Source: Exiguobacterium indicum HHS 31
GTDB taxonomy: Bacteria > Bacillota > Bacilli > Exiguobacteriales > Exiguobacteriaceae
Reading direction: 5' to 3'
DNA: 64,000 nucleotides
Assembly (NCBI RefSeq): GCF_001939065.1
Contig: NZ_MPSZ01000002.1
Span: 124,001-188,000 of the forward strand
Positions 28,202-37,263 of the stretch are shown one piece after another. The notes beneath the pieces were generated by a model. It saw only the letters and a program-made list of their open reading frames with translations, was not told the DNA's origin and did not search any database. A program made the position numbers and the translations under genes. Every line of letters starts with the position of its first letter. Within the stretch, counting starts at the first letter, position 1.

Positions 28202-30274
28202 ATGAAGTGGGGTCTGTATCCGAAAATGTTACTCGCTTTCCTCGGTCTTGCAATCGTACCGATCGTCTTGATCGGTTCGTTTTTGTATGTTGAAACGAAG
28301 AGTGCCTTAACGGACGAAGCTTACGCGAAACTTGAGGCGATTCGTGATGCCAAAAAAGCGACTGTCACACAACATATCGATGAGAAATTTTTGAACCTCG
28401 AAGCATTAGCAGAGAACGAACAAGTCCAGCAAGCCTTCGCACCGCTGACGAAACAGTTTGCAGATGGTGGACTTACGAATGATTCGTATCAGCAAGAAGC
28501 CAAAAAATTCGATACCTACTTCAATCAATATATCGAGCAGTTCGGCTTCTATGATGTCTTCTTCATTGACTCGGACGGAAATGTCGTCTATACGGCGTTC
28601 AAAGAACCGGATCTCGGTCAGAATGTCGTCACCGGTGATCTCAAATCGTCAGGGCTCGGAAAAGCGTATCAGGACGCCTTAACAAAACAAACAGGCGTCA
28701 TTGCTGATTATGCGTACTACGAACCGTCAAAAGCTCCTGCTGCTTTCTTTGCGATTCCCTATGTCGACTCAAAGACGAACAAACCACGTGGAGTTCTTGC
28801 GCTTCAGCTCGCCGGTGATCGAATCAATCAGATCATGAAAACAACGGCTGGACTCGGCAAAACCGGTGAATCGTATCTTGTTGGTGCCGATCAACGCTTA
28901 CGCTCTGATTTCCGAGCGACAAAACAGACGGAAGTCGGCGAAAAACGGGTCCAGTCGACGCCAGTCAAACAAGTCATTGCCGGTCAGACGAAAACGACAG
29001 AAACAACGGACACCGATGGTCATGAAGTCGTGACGTCCTTCACACCACTAAAAATCGCTGGTCTCAACTGGGGACTGATCACAGAAGTCCATACGGAAGA
29101 AGTGTTTGCTTCTTTATCTGATTTCGTCCAAAAGCTATTGATTGCGTTAGTGGCGTTAATTGCTTTGGTAGCACTTGCTGCGATCCTCTTCACACGCACG
29201 CTCGTCCGACCAATTCGCGCGTTACTGCATAGTGCGGGCGCGATTGCCGAACACGATTTATCACAACCGGTCGTTGCGACGTCACGTGATGAGATTGGAC
29301 AGCTCTCCCGTTTATTCGAGACAATGCGCCTCTCTTTAATCAATTTGGTACAGCGAGTCGATGCAATGTCACGGACGATTGATGACTCTCTCGCTGAGCT
29401 CGTCGTTGAAGCCGAAGAGACCGGACACGGAACAAAAGAGATGGCAACAGCAATGACTGGAATTGCCGCAACCGCCCAGCAACAGTCTGGCGCGTTTGAT
29501 GGGCATACAGCGTCCTTACAATCCTTGACGGCAACAATCGAGCAGAACGCGCAAACGTCGGCTCTCGTCGTCGATAGCGCTAGTCGTTCAGAAAATCTTG
29601 CAACGACCGGACGTTCGGATCTCCATGCCGTCACGGAACAGATGCAATCGATTCAAAATGCGATTGATGAGGCTGCCGATAAATCACGTCGCGTCCAAAT
29701 CGCTTCCGAGAATATCTTAGAGATCATCAGCATCATCGAATCGATCGCTAACGAAACGAATCTTCTCTCATTAAACGCTTCGATCGAAGCCGCACGTGCC
29801 GGGGAACAAGGCAAAGGATTCGTTGTCGTCGCACGCGAGATTCAGAATCTTGCCAACCAATCGAAACAGTCAATGGTTCGCGTCCAGGAAACAATCGATT
29901 CGATCCAACTGGAGACAAAACAACTCGAAGACGCCATGGCACGCGGAACCGTTGCCGTTCAAGACGGTGTCGTTCGCGTCACGGAAGCGACGCAATCGTT
30001 TGATTCGATCGTCACCCAGTCAAAAGGTGTCACTGTTGATATGGCCGCCCTTTCGGAAACGAACCGGGATGTCTTATCGACCGCTTCCCACCTCGTCGCA
30101 CAAGCCGAACAGCTGCGTGCCGGAATCATCGCCAGCGCTCAAGACAACCAACATGCATCCGAGCAATCACTCGCTTTCAGCGAACGAATGGATGTCGTCC
30201 ATACGCTGACGGAAGAGATTTATACGCTCTCCCGTGAGTTGCACGAGACGATCAACCGCTATACACTGGATTAA
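28202..30274 (+). CDS. Methyl-accepting chemotaxis protein with extracellular Cache domain, ~690 aa
   Basis: TM1 (~10-30), a ~270-residue extracellular sensing region of dCache type ([25 protein letters not shown]), TM2 (~310-330), a HAMP domain, and a coiled-coil signalling region whose hairpin tip reads [24 protein letters not shown]. It should sense a small solute outside and control CheA. GGAG lies 9 nt before ATG 28202. The true ligand cannot be deduced. Confidence 0.9.
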   Translation: MKWGLYPKMLLAFLGLAIVPIVLIGSFLYVETKSALTDEAYAKLEAIRDAKKATVTQHIDEKFLNLEALAENEQVQQAFAPLTKQFADGGLTNDSYQQEAKKFDTYFNQYIEQFGFYDVFFIDSDGNVVYTAFKEPDLGQNVVTGDLKSSGLGKAYQDALTKQTGVIADYAYYEPSKAPAAFFAIPYVDSKTNKPRGVLALQLAGDRINQIMKTTAGLGKTGESYLVGADQRLRSDFRATKQTEVGEKRVQSTPVKQVIAGQTKTTETTDTDGHEVVTSFTPLKIAGLNWGLITEVHTEEVFASLSDFVQKLLIALVALIALVALAAILFTRTLVRPIRALLHSAGAIAEHDLSQPVVATSRDEIGQLSRLFETMRLSLINLVQRVDAMSRTIDDSLAELVVEAEETGHGTKEMATAMTGIAATAQQQSGAFDGHTASLQSLTATIEQNAQTSALVVDSASRSENLATTGRSDLHAVTEQMQSIQNAIDEAADKSRRVQIASENILEIISIIESIANETNLLSLNASIEAARAGEQGKGFVVVAREIQNLANQSKQSMVRVQETIDSIQLETKQLEDAMARGTVAVQDGVVRVTEATQSFDSIVTQSKGVTVDMAALSETNRDVLSTASHLVAQAEQLRAGIIASAQDNQHASEQSLAFSERMDVVHTLTEEIYTLSRELHETINRYTLD

Positions 30275-30295
30275 ACTTGAAAGGAGACATGCCTC

Positions 30296-30946
30296 ATGCC
30301 GACTCACTTATTCCTCTTTGGAGGCGGTCCTCCTTTTACACCGAACTTACGAACACGATTTGCTACATTAACGAACGGTGGACCGGTCGCGATTCTATAC
30401 ATTCCGCGGATCGGTAAGGACTGGACGCGTTACGCCTCGATCTATACGAAGCCGTTACAGGAAGATGGCATTTCGTCTTTCGTCCATCTGCCACTATCTG
30501 ACGCACCAACAGACGGACAACTCGCGCAACTGAAACAGTGTCAAGGCATCATCATCTCCGGTGGCGAGACCGAATTGTATCAGCAATACTTGGTCGGTAC
30601 ACCGATCGGTGACATCATTCAGTCGCGTTTCGTAGATGGTGTTCCGGTCGTCGGTTTTTCAGCTGGTGCCCTCGTTTCGCCCGAACGGTGTATCATTCCG
30701 GAGATCGACCAACGCGACAATCGACGTCTTAGCTTGCCTGGTCTTGCCTTACTGAACGACGCGGTCGTCTGTGTCCATTACGAGACGTGGGGCGAAGCTG
30801 CCCATCTCGTGCAATCGTTTACGGAAGAAAGCGCAGACCGTGCTTTCGGACTTGCTGACGAGAGTGGGATCTATCTACGCGATCAGCACCTCGTCGAAAC
30901 AGAAGGAATCGATCCCGTCATATTGTCGCGGAGTCCCGTCAAATGA
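30296..30946 (+). CDS. Peptidase S51 (dipeptidase E-like) protein, 216 aa
   Basis: A class I glutamine-amidotransferase-like fold with LFGGGPPFT at the N-terminus, ISGGETELY, and the nucleophile elbow GFSAGA (Ser at ~121), as in peptidase E and related proteins. Family members cleave Asp-X dipeptides or related substrates; the exact specificity is unknown. AAAGGAG precedes the ATG. Its stop overlaps the Nudix gene start (ATGA), so the two are co-translated. Confidence 0.82.
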   Translation: MPTHLFLFGGGPPFTPNLRTRFATLTNGGPVAILYIPRIGKDWTRYASIYTKPLQEDGISSFVHLPLSDAPTDGQLAQLKQCQGIIISGGETELYQQYLVGTPIGDIIQSRFVDGVPVVGFSAGALVSPERCIIPEIDQRDNRRLSLPGLALLNDAVVCVHYETWGEAAHLVQSFTEESADRAFGLADESGIYLRDQHLVETEGIDPVILSRSPVK

Positions 30947-31350
30947 CAGCAATCGTTCCTGCCGTCAAAGGCATCATCATTCACGAGCAACGTCTTCTGA
31001 TCGTCCGCCGGGCTGCTGCTGACTTCGGTGGCGGCACGTGGGAATGTCCGGGTGGCAAGATCGACTTCGGTGAATTGCCAGTCGATAGTCTCGTTCGCGA
31101 GATAAAAGAAGAGACACAGTTGACGGTTACCCCAGAGCGTCTCCTCTATGCCTCGAGCTTCCTGACGCATCCCGATCGGCAAATCATTCTCTTGATGTAC
31201 ATCTGTTCGACGAATCAGACAGACGTTCAATTATCAGTGGAACACGACGCTTATCTCTGGGCGGACGAAACAACAATTCGTCAGTTAATTGCCCCGAACA
31301 TTTTGGCTGATTTTGAACGCCATGATGTATTTTCGTTATTGCATCGCTAA
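30943..31350 (+). CDS. Nudix hydrolase, 135 aa
   Basis: The Nudix box is complete: GGKIDFGE, then REIKEET at canonical spacing (residues ~38-60), giving the metal-binding glutamates. The WECPGG motif before the box is typical of MutT-like enzymes. It hydrolyses a nucleoside diphosphate linked to some moiety; substrate unknown. Translationally coupled to the S51 peptidase gene. Confidence 0.9.
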   Translation: MTAIVPAVKGIIIHEQRLLIVRRAAADFGGGTWECPGGKIDFGELPVDSLVREIKEETQLTVTPERLLYASSFLTHPDRQIILLMYICSTNQTDVQLSVEHDAYLWADETTIRQLIAPNILADFERHDVFSLLHR

Positions 31351-31356
31351 ACACAG

Positions 31357-31390
31357 CTGCCCCGCCTGACCAGTTGGTCGAGCGGGGCAG
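31357..31390. terminator. Terminator between Nudix and diguanylate cyclase genes
   Basis: CTGCCCCGC/GCGGGGCAG outer stem and GACCA/TGGTC inner stem, followed by TTTGTATTT on the plus strand. It lies between convergent genes. Confidence 0.75.
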
Positions 31391-31397
31391 TTTGTAT

Positions 31398-32489
31398 TTA
31401 CAGTAAAGGATCTCGATAACAGACAACACGATTTCGGCCAGTTTGTTTGGCTTCATATAATGCTAAGTCGGCTTTCTGGACGGTCTCAAATACAGTCGAT
31501 GCTTGATCGGATGAAGCGGCACCTAGCGATAACGTGACATGAAAAACGGGGTGCTCTTTATAAACGAAGTGTTGATCGGCGCAGGCAGATCGAATCCGTT
31601 CCCCCAGTCGTTCCGCTTGTCGAAGTGGTACGTCCGGCAACAGTAAGACAAACTCTTCACCACCGTACCGACCGACGACGCCCTGTTCTGGACAATACGA
31701 TTGCAAGAGATGGCTGAGTTGTCGTAAAACGACGTCACCCCCTTCGTGTCCGTATGTATCATTGATTGATTTAAAATGATCGAGATCGAGAATGAGGACG
31801 GAGAAGACTGTTCCGTTCTGAGCGTACTCGGCTAACGTTTCATCTAGCTTCCGGCGGTTTCCCAGTTGCGTCAGCCCATCCGTTAAAGCCAGTTCCTGTT
31901 GTGTGTGGACGAACAAAAAGTGCTTTTTTAATTCCTGTAAGAAACGATAGGTGACGTAGCCACCAATCATGATGACGATGATATAGACGAGCGCAATCTC
32001 TAAAAACCGCTCGAACGTGTTCGTTAATAAATAGAGCGCCGGTAAGCTGTATGCGATCCCTGTTCCAAGCAACACGAGATAATCCTTCATCCGTTGAGCA
32101 GCGAACCGTCGATAAATCGTCGCTGTCACGAGTAACGCGACACAGATCAAGGTCGTCAGAATCAGTCCTTGGTATTCACCAGCTGGTGTCACCGCAAATC
32201 GGGCGCCGATGATGAATAGCATCGTGATGCTACCGCTGACTAATCCGCCGTAAAAGTACGCCGTGACGAGCGCAACAAGACGCAAATCAATCTTTGCAAC
32301 GTCATAGGAGATACTGTTAAAGATCAACAGGGCACCAATCACACCAGCGATACAACCAATCACGAGTCGGACTTGTAAGGAGGAGTTGGGCGAAATTCTC
32401 TCGATCCGTCGTAGCGGTAAAAACGCAAACAGCAATGTCGCAATCAACAGTGAGAAGTTCAACAACAATGAATTAAGCAACGTAAGCAC
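31398..32489 (-). CDS. Membrane diguanylate cyclase (5TMR-LYT + GGDEF), 363 aa
   Basis: Six or so hydrophobic helices over residues 1-190 resemble the 5TM-LYT sensor region. The C-terminal GGDEF domain has LTDGLTQLGNRR and an active-site GRYGGEEF. The usual RxxD inhibitory site upstream of GGEEF is absent, so product inhibition by c-di-GMP may be missing. It makes c-di-GMP in response to an unknown membrane signal. It starts with GTG, with GAGGAGG 8 nt upstream. It lies between chemotaxis receptor genes. Confidence 0.88.
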   Translation of the reverse strand: MLTLLNSLLLNFSLLIATLLFAFLPLRRIERISPNSSLQVRLVIGCIAGVIGALLIFNSISYDVAKIDLRLVALVTAYFYGGLVSGSITMLFIIGARFAVTPAGEYQGLILTTLICVALLVTATIYRRFAAQRMKDYLVLLGTGIAYSLPALYLLTNTFERFLEIALVYIIVIMIGGYVTYRFLQELKKHFLFVHTQQELALTDGLTQLGNRRKLDETLAEYAQNGTVFSVLILDLDHFKSINDTYGHEGGDVVLRQLSHLLQSYCPEQGVVGRYGGEEFVLLLPDVPLRQAERLGERIRSACADQHFVYKEHPVFHVTLSLGAASSDQASTVFETVQKADLALYEAKQTGRNRVVCYRDPLL

Positions 32490-32634
32490 GACGACATCCT
32501 CCTCATTCCATTTCAGATGTTTACTCTATTCCCTCCAAATTACACATTCCCCTCTTTTTCCAAGGTTTTCAAACAAGAGGAGAGGGAATCAAACAAATAT
32601 GTCTATCGTCTACATCATTAAGGGGGAATCTTTT

Positions 32635-32811
32635 ATGGACCGTCAAGCTGAAAAACGAAAAAGTAAGATGCCATTCTTCATTATTCTCGTTATCGCTATC
32701 TTCGTCATCGTTGCTGCTGCGTTGATCATTTATGTCACATCCGAACCAAAAGAAGAGACACAAGCACTTATGACACACCTTGCGACTGTCCTACCGATTT
32801 ACGTGAACTAG
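32635..32811 (+). CDS. Small single-pass membrane protein, 58 aa
   Basis: A basic N-terminus (MDRQAEKRKSK), one long hydrophobic helix (~12-35), then a short polar tail. AAGGGGG lies 8 nt before ATG 32635. It sits 89 bases before the next chemotaxis receptor start and could be co-transcribed with it. Function unknown; the ribosome site and amphipathic design argue that it is made. Confidence 0.55.
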   Translation: MDRQAEKRKSKMPFFIILVIAIFVIVAAALIIYVTSEPKEETQALMTHLATVLPIYVN

Positions 32812-32900
32812 ATTCACAAGACCTTTACACAAGCCGTACAACACCTTCATACATGTTGCGACCCCTCCTTCCGATAGGTACACGGGAGGAGATGTTTTTT

Positions 32901-34550
32901 ATGCTTATGAAAAAACGATTATTAGCACAACAACTAAATGGATGGCTGATTCCGATCGTTGCCATCGGACTGATTGTGATCAGCGGTCTAAGCGTTTACG
33001 CATCGTATCAACAATCCGTCGCAGCAACTGAGGAACGGCTGATGCGTGAGTTAACGATGTTCGACGCGAATGTCCGGGCAACGTTTCTTGCGTATCCGGA
33101 TGACACCACAGACCGCTCGCGTGCCATCAAACGATTGCAACAGCAACAGCGAACCGACTTATCACGTGACGACTATTCGATTCGTTTTCAAAGCCTGAAA
33201 ACGAGTGAGGCGTTCCGACCGCTAACACTCGAACCGGCAAAACGAAAACAACTACAACAGCACTTAGAAACAGCCCGTACATATGCTTTTTCGAATCAAG
33301 ACCAGTTTCTTGTTGCGATGACGATTCCGGAACTCGATGACGTCATTTTACTAACGACCGATCGTGATAAATTAATCGCCCCTGCTCGAGATTTAGCTTG
33401 GACACTCGTCTGGGTCAGTTTGATTACGCTTGTCAGTATCAGCCTCTTGATTCGCTCACGAATTAGAAGACAACTCGCCCCACTATCGAAACTCTCCTTA
33501 CAGATTGAAGAAGCGCATGCGAAGCGATCGTATCGTCCATTAACACTCAAGACGACGACCTTTGAGTTACAACAGCTGACGTTTCAATACAATCAGTTGA
33601 TGCAACAGATCGGAGATTTAACGGCTGAGATGCAACAAGCGAGTCAGGAACTCGAATCCGTCCAACCCCACTTTTCTTCGCGCTTATCCGCGATGGATCA
33701 ATCAGTCCAAGCCGTCGATGAAGTCGCCGGTTCTTTACTTGCGCAATCGTCGCAAATGGATCAGACAATCGTCGCCTCGACACGTTTGACCGCTCAAGGG
33801 CACGATGCGTTAAGTGAGATGCAAACGACACTTCTCAACAGCCAACATGCCGTAACCCGTTTTCAACAGACTGTTCAGACGAATCACACGACACTTGAGA
33901 CCTTACAAGAGGAAAGCCAGTTACTGAAGGAACAATCCGCGACGACAGAGCAGATTTTGCAACAGACCTCACACCTACAGCAACAGATGGAGACCTCAAT
34001 CTCGCACATTCAGCGCGTTGCTGAAGAGACGCGCCGCTTGTCGCTGAACGCGCTGATTGAGGCAACCCGTGCTGGAGAAGCCGGTCGTGGCTTTATCGTC
34101 GTTGCCAAGGAAGTCGAAAAACTCGCAATCGATATCCGAACGAGTACAGATCACATCCGTCAAGTCAATCAGACATGGACGGCGGGACTCGATCAAGTCG
34201 AACAAGCCATCGTGCAGATGACCGAACGTTTTCTCTCAACATCGCAACAGCTCGAGACGGCAACGGCACACTTGCAACAAATGCTGACTGAAGCGACGAC
34301 AATTGAGACGACACTGGGTACCGTCGAACAACAACGTCAAATCGTCGTCCACGTTCAGTCGAACATGCAGGAACATCTACAGTCCGTTCAGCAGTTGATG
34401 TCGGAGCTCTCTTCTTACAGCCAAGTCCTCGGGGAACAGATGCAACACCACGTCAACCAGCAGACGGAACTGAAGACACATAGTGCGGTACTCGAGTCAC
34501 GCATCAGTTCGTTGCAACAGACCGTTCGTGCCGGCGAACAATCGTCTTAA
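32901..34550 (+). CDS. Chemotaxis receptor-like protein with a short periplasmic region, ~549 aa
   Basis: TM1 (~12-34), a short extracellular stretch of ~130 residues, TM2 (~165-185), a HAMP-like connector, then a Gln-rich coiled-coil signalling domain with a diverged tip (RRLSLNALIEATRAGEAGRGF). It keeps the general receptor heptads but differs at several tip positions from the receptor at 28202, so CheA/CheW coupling may be weaker or specific. GGAGGAG lies 10 nt before ATG 32901. Terminated by a strong hairpin. Confidence 0.82.
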   Translation: MLMKKRLLAQQLNGWLIPIVAIGLIVISGLSVYASYQQSVAATEERLMRELTMFDANVRATFLAYPDDTTDRSRAIKRLQQQQRTDLSRDDYSIRFQSLKTSEAFRPLTLEPAKRKQLQQHLETARTYAFSNQDQFLVAMTIPELDDVILLTTDRDKLIAPARDLAWTLVWVSLITLVSISLLIRSRIRRQLAPLSKLSLQIEEAHAKRSYRPLTLKTTTFELQQLTFQYNQLMQQIGDLTAEMQQASQELESVQPHFSSRLSAMDQSVQAVDEVAGSLLAQSSQMDQTIVASTRLTAQGHDALSEMQTTLLNSQHAVTRFQQTVQTNHTTLETLQEESQLLKEQSATTEQILQQTSHLQQQMETSISHIQRVAEETRRLSLNALIEATRAGEAGRGFIVVAKEVEKLAIDIRTSTDHIRQVNQTWTAGLDQVEQAIVQMTERFLSTSQQLETATAHLQQMLTEATTIETTLGTVEQQRQIVVHVQSNMQEHLQSVQQLMSELSSYSQVLGEQMQHHVNQQTELKTHSAVLESRISSLQQTVRAGEQSS

Positions 34551-34553
34551 ATC

Positions 34554-34589
34554 AAAGGAGCGCTTACCATCTCTGGTAAACGCTCCTTT
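34554..34589. terminator. Bidirectional terminator
   Basis: AAAGGAGCG...CGCTCCTTT stem with an inner TTACCA/TGGTAA stem, followed by TTCTGG on the plus strand; the A-run before the stem provides a T-tract for the minus strand. Confidence 0.75.
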
Positions 34590-34598
34590 ATTCTGGAC

Positions 34599-35126
34599 TC
34601 AGCCGATATAACGTGCTTCCTTCTTATCGATGATGTTGCGAATCCGGTTCTCCGTCACCTGATACTGCTCTGCCAATTGACGAATCGTCTTCCCTTTTTC
34701 GTACTGCACGCGAATCGTTCGAATCTGAAACGGTGATAGCGTCACATGTTGATTTAACAAGAGATCAAACTCACCAAGTAGTTCGTTATACTGCTGATCG
34801 ATCGAAGCCAGAATTTCTAAGTTCGACAACTGATCGTCAGCCCGTTTACCATTGCGCCGGACGAGTTGTGCTTCCGTGACGTCTGTCGTCAGAAAGGCTT
34901 TTGCGACAAGCAATCCGACTTGCATCCGCTCTCCTCGACCACGTTGATAAAGCGTGACTTTGCGATACCCTTCCCGATTGAGTCGCGGACGGAGCAAGAC
35001 ACCTTTTCGTCGTTGCTGGACACCGCGACACGTCACGATCGTTCGGTCGAGCGATCTTACGCGACCTAGCGATGAGACTTCATATATACCTACATAGCCG
35101 ATGACGGCTTTCCATTGTTCTTGCAT
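34599..35126 (-). CDS. NUMOD4 protein with degenerate HNH region and C-terminal helix-turn-helix, 175 aa
   Basis: It begins with a NUMOD4 motif (EQWKAVIGYVGIYEVSSLGRVRSL), the DNA-binding module of phage and homing HNH enzymes. The next block looks like HNH_3 (KVTLYQRG, VAKAFLT, NGKRADDQLSNLEIL), but the catalytic histidines expected before VAKAF and at the NHxDG position are replaced (VGLLVAKAF, LVRRNGK). The C-terminus is a helix-turn-helix (TIRQLAEQYQVTENRIRNII). It therefore probably binds DNA without cutting it. GGAGG lies 6 nt before ATG. A stand-alone gene. Confidence 0.75.
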   Translation of the reverse strand: MQEQWKAVIGYVGIYEVSSLGRVRSLDRTIVTCRGVQQRRKGVLLRPRLNREGYRKVTLYQRGRGERMQVGLLVAKAFLTTDVTEAQLVRRNGKRADDQLSNLEILASIDQQYNELLGEFDLLLNQHVTLSPFQIRTIRVQYEKGKTIRQLAEQYQVTENRIRNIIDKKEARYIG

Positions 35127-35258
35127 GGTTGTCCTCCTTCAGACAAGGACACGACGGGACTTCATACTTGAATTATATCAAATTACGAACAAACGTTCTA
35201 GTGATGTCACTCGTCGGAATGTGCTATTATTAGCAGAAAAAGGAAATGAGGTTCGTCT

Positions 35259-35837
35259 ATGAAATTTGTCTTGTTACTCGGTCCCCAAGCGGTCGGAAAG
35301 ATGACGATCGGTCAGGAAATCGAACGATTGACGGAGATGAAAGTCTTTCATAACCACCAGACGATCGACCTGTTATTGCCTTATTTTGATTTCTCTGAAC
35401 CCGCACATCACCGCTTAAAGGATACGATCCGGCGCGAGATGTTCAAGGAAATGGCGAACAGCTCGCTCGAAGGTGTCCTGTTTACGTTCCTCTGTCTATT
35501 CGGCGTCGAAGGCGGCGGTCTTGAGTTCATCGAAGAGACAGTTGAGTTATTCGAACAAGCAGGTGCTGACGTCTACATCGTTGAACTCGATGCGCCAGTC
35601 GCAACTCGCCTGCACCGAAACACGACTGAAAACCGATTGACGCACAAAGTAACGAAGCGTGATCTCGCCGCTTCTGAACAAGACTTACGCGAGACGGCGG
35701 ACGGATACCGAACACGCTCGCTGCCAGGCGAACTACCAGACGTTAACTATCTCTTCCTCGATACGGAACAATTAAGTGCACGTGAAAGTGCAGAAACGAT
35801 TTGCGATCATTTCAACTGGTCCAAAACAACGGTCTAA
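35259..35837 (+). CDS. P-loop AAA/kinase-like protein, 192 aa
   Basis: N-terminal LLLGPQAVGKMT is a P-loop (GPQAVGKMT) in a short kinase-like fold; a later Arg-rich segment (TRLHRNTTENR) resembles a lid. It belongs to the small ATP-binding proteins of Bacilli often annotated as shikimate-kinase-like or AAA proteins; its substrate is unknown. GAGG lies 7 nt before ATG. Ends at a strong terminator. Confidence 0.72.
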   Translation: MKFVLLLGPQAVGKMTIGQEIERLTEMKVFHNHQTIDLLLPYFDFSEPAHHRLKDTIRREMFKEMANSSLEGVLFTFLCLFGVEGGGLEFIEETVELFEQAGADVYIVELDAPVATRLHRNTTENRLTHKVTKRDLAASEQDLRETADGYRTRSLPGELPDVNYLFLDTEQLSARESAETICDHFNWSKTTV

Positions 35838-35845
35838 TCACAAAC

Positions 35846-35875
35846 AAGCCCCGTCCTGCTCAGCAGGCGGGGCTT
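35846..35875. terminator. Terminator between convergent genes
   Basis: AAGCCCCG/CGGGGCTT outer stem plus CCTGC/GCAGG inner stem, a nearly complete hairpin of ~13 bp. It directly abuts the stop of the minus-strand GNAT gene, so both neighbours can use it. Confidence 0.8.
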
Positions 35876-36216
35876 TAATGATAGAGTTTGCGTTCATATC
35901 GATTCGCCTGCAACTGAAATCCGTTCCGACGCCAGACCGCCGCATTGCCCGCTTCGCCGTAAACATACGTCAGTAATAACGTCCGTGCGAGATACGACAA
36001 AATCGACGTCAACGCTTCTGTAATGTATCCGTGCTGATCATCCTCATCAGTCGTCGTATAACGTAAGTTTCCGGTCGATGCATTCCATGTGAAGGTAATC
36101 GTCCCGACAATCGTTTTCTCACGCAACGCATGCAACGTCCACTTGCAACCCGATTCGTCATCCGTTGCTTCGACAAACAGGCGCGACGTCGTAAAATCCG
36201 GATGTCGTCCTTGCAT
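35875..36216 (-). CDS. GNAT-like acetyltransferase domain protein, 113 aa
   Basis: A short protein with RLFVEATDDESG, a beta-rich centre, HGYITEALTSILSYLART (GNAT motif A region) and a closing NAAVWRRNGFQL, which is a typical RimJ/GNAT ending. It is smaller than usual GNAT enzymes, so it may be a reduced family member. GGAGGAG lies upstream and the start abuts the alkC stop (TGAATG). It is the third gene of an alkylation-repair operon, which suggests a linked but unknown role. Confidence 0.65.
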   Translation of the reverse strand: MQGRHPDFTTSRLFVEATDDESGCKWTLHALREKTIVGTITFTWNASTGNLRYTTTDEDDQHGYITEALTSILSYLARTLLLTYVYGEAGNAAVWRRNGFQLQANRYERKLYH

Positions 36217-37263
36217 TCAGCTCTCCTCCTCGACCTCAAACGTTGCTGTCGCGTAAGCCTCTCCGTTAATCAAAATCGTCAATGTATGTGTACCAGGGTA
36301 ATGGACACGCGTCGTCATGTTCCGAAACGATTGGCGTCGTTCAACTTGTAAGGCACCTTTAACTTCCCGCTCCCGCAGTTGAAACACCTTCCGACTCGTT
36401 CCGCGTTGTTTGACGTAATCGATCGCGTATTCAAGACGCAGACGTTGCTCGACGGAACTGTTTACTTGAAACGAAAACTGTAACTCTTGACCAATCGTCA
36501 CTGGTGAGACGACCAAGTCCGTCACCGCGACCTCACCTTGCGTGACGTGTCCGAACAACTGTAACACTTCTGGATTTCCGCGCTTCAGTAACGTCCGCGA
36601 AGCATGGCGTAAAATCCAGTCTGTATTCGGATCTGTTCCTAAGTGACGTTCGATTCGCTCGATCAGGTATTCCGGATGTGTCTTTGAAATATCGTTCAAG
36701 TGATTGGCGACACTTTTTCGGACGTAAAGTGACGGATCCTGTAGTAAGGCGTCAAGAATCGGTAACGCCGGACGCGGATCAGCAATCAAACGCGGAATCG
36801 CTTGTCCCCACGGCAGACGCGGGCGTGTTCCTTCAGACGCTAAGCGCCGGACGTGTTCATCGTCTGATGTTGTCCATTTGAGTGCCTGGTCGAGATATCG
36901 TTCCTGATCGACAAGTAGAAAACGCCGAACGGCGAACTCCGACGTCGAATGTTGCGTCAACTTGGCAAGTATCTCTATCGCAAGCGTCCAGTCAGAAAGG
37001 TCTGCCGTTCGTTCGACATACTCTGGAAAAACAATTCCCGGTAGCCCAGTAAACTGCGGTGCGAGTCGCTCTAGCTCCGACACCGAGTCCGGAAACGGTG
37101 GCAAGATCGTCTCCAGCGTCTCCGCCACACGACGGACACGTTGTTTAAACGCGAGTTCTTCCCAGTCTCCCTGCTCGACTCGTCTTCGAAAATCCGGTAC
37201 ATCGACCGCTGCTCCTAAGCGGTCGAGCCAACTCGGTGAAAATACATCTTTAATCAAACTCAT
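36217..37263 (-). CDS. HEAT-repeat DNA alkylation repair protein (AlkC/AlkD type), 348 aa
   Basis: Helical repeats including DDEHVRRLASEGTRPRLPWG and VRKSVANHLNDISKTHPEYL are the signature of the AlkC/AlkD glycosylase superfamily, which removes 3- and 7-alkylated purines. The C-terminal ~100 residues form a beta-rich extension (FQVNSSVEQRLRL, HTLTILINGEAYAT) like the Ig-like tail of AlkC enzymes. It overlaps the ada gene by 4 nt (ATGA), placing it in the adaptive response operon. Confidence 0.85.
   Translation of the reverse strand: MSLIKDVFSPSWLDRLGAAVDVPDFRRRVEQGDWEELAFKQRVRRVAETLETILPPFPDSVSELERLAPQFTGLPGIVFPEYVERTADLSDWTLAIEILAKLTQHSTSEFAVRRFLLVDQERYLDQALKWTTSDDEHVRRLASEGTRPRLPWGQAIPRLIADPRPALPILDALLQDPSLYVRKSVANHLNDISKTHPEYLIERIERHLGTDPNTDWILRHASRTLLKRGNPEVLQLFGHVTQGEVAVTDLVVSPVTIGQELQFSFQVNSSVEQRLRLEYAIDYVKQRGTSRKVFQLREREVKGALQVERRQSFRNMTTRVHYPGTHTLTILINGEAYATATFEVEEES

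Noticed and set aside
29020-29634. 204-residue minus-strand frame inside the chemotaxis receptor
   Set aside because: Serine/cysteine/arginine-rich shadow of an obvious gene, with no ribosome site or domain.
34599-35126. Active homing endonuclease
   Set aside because: The catalytic histidine positions are replaced, and it is not inserted in a gene or intron.
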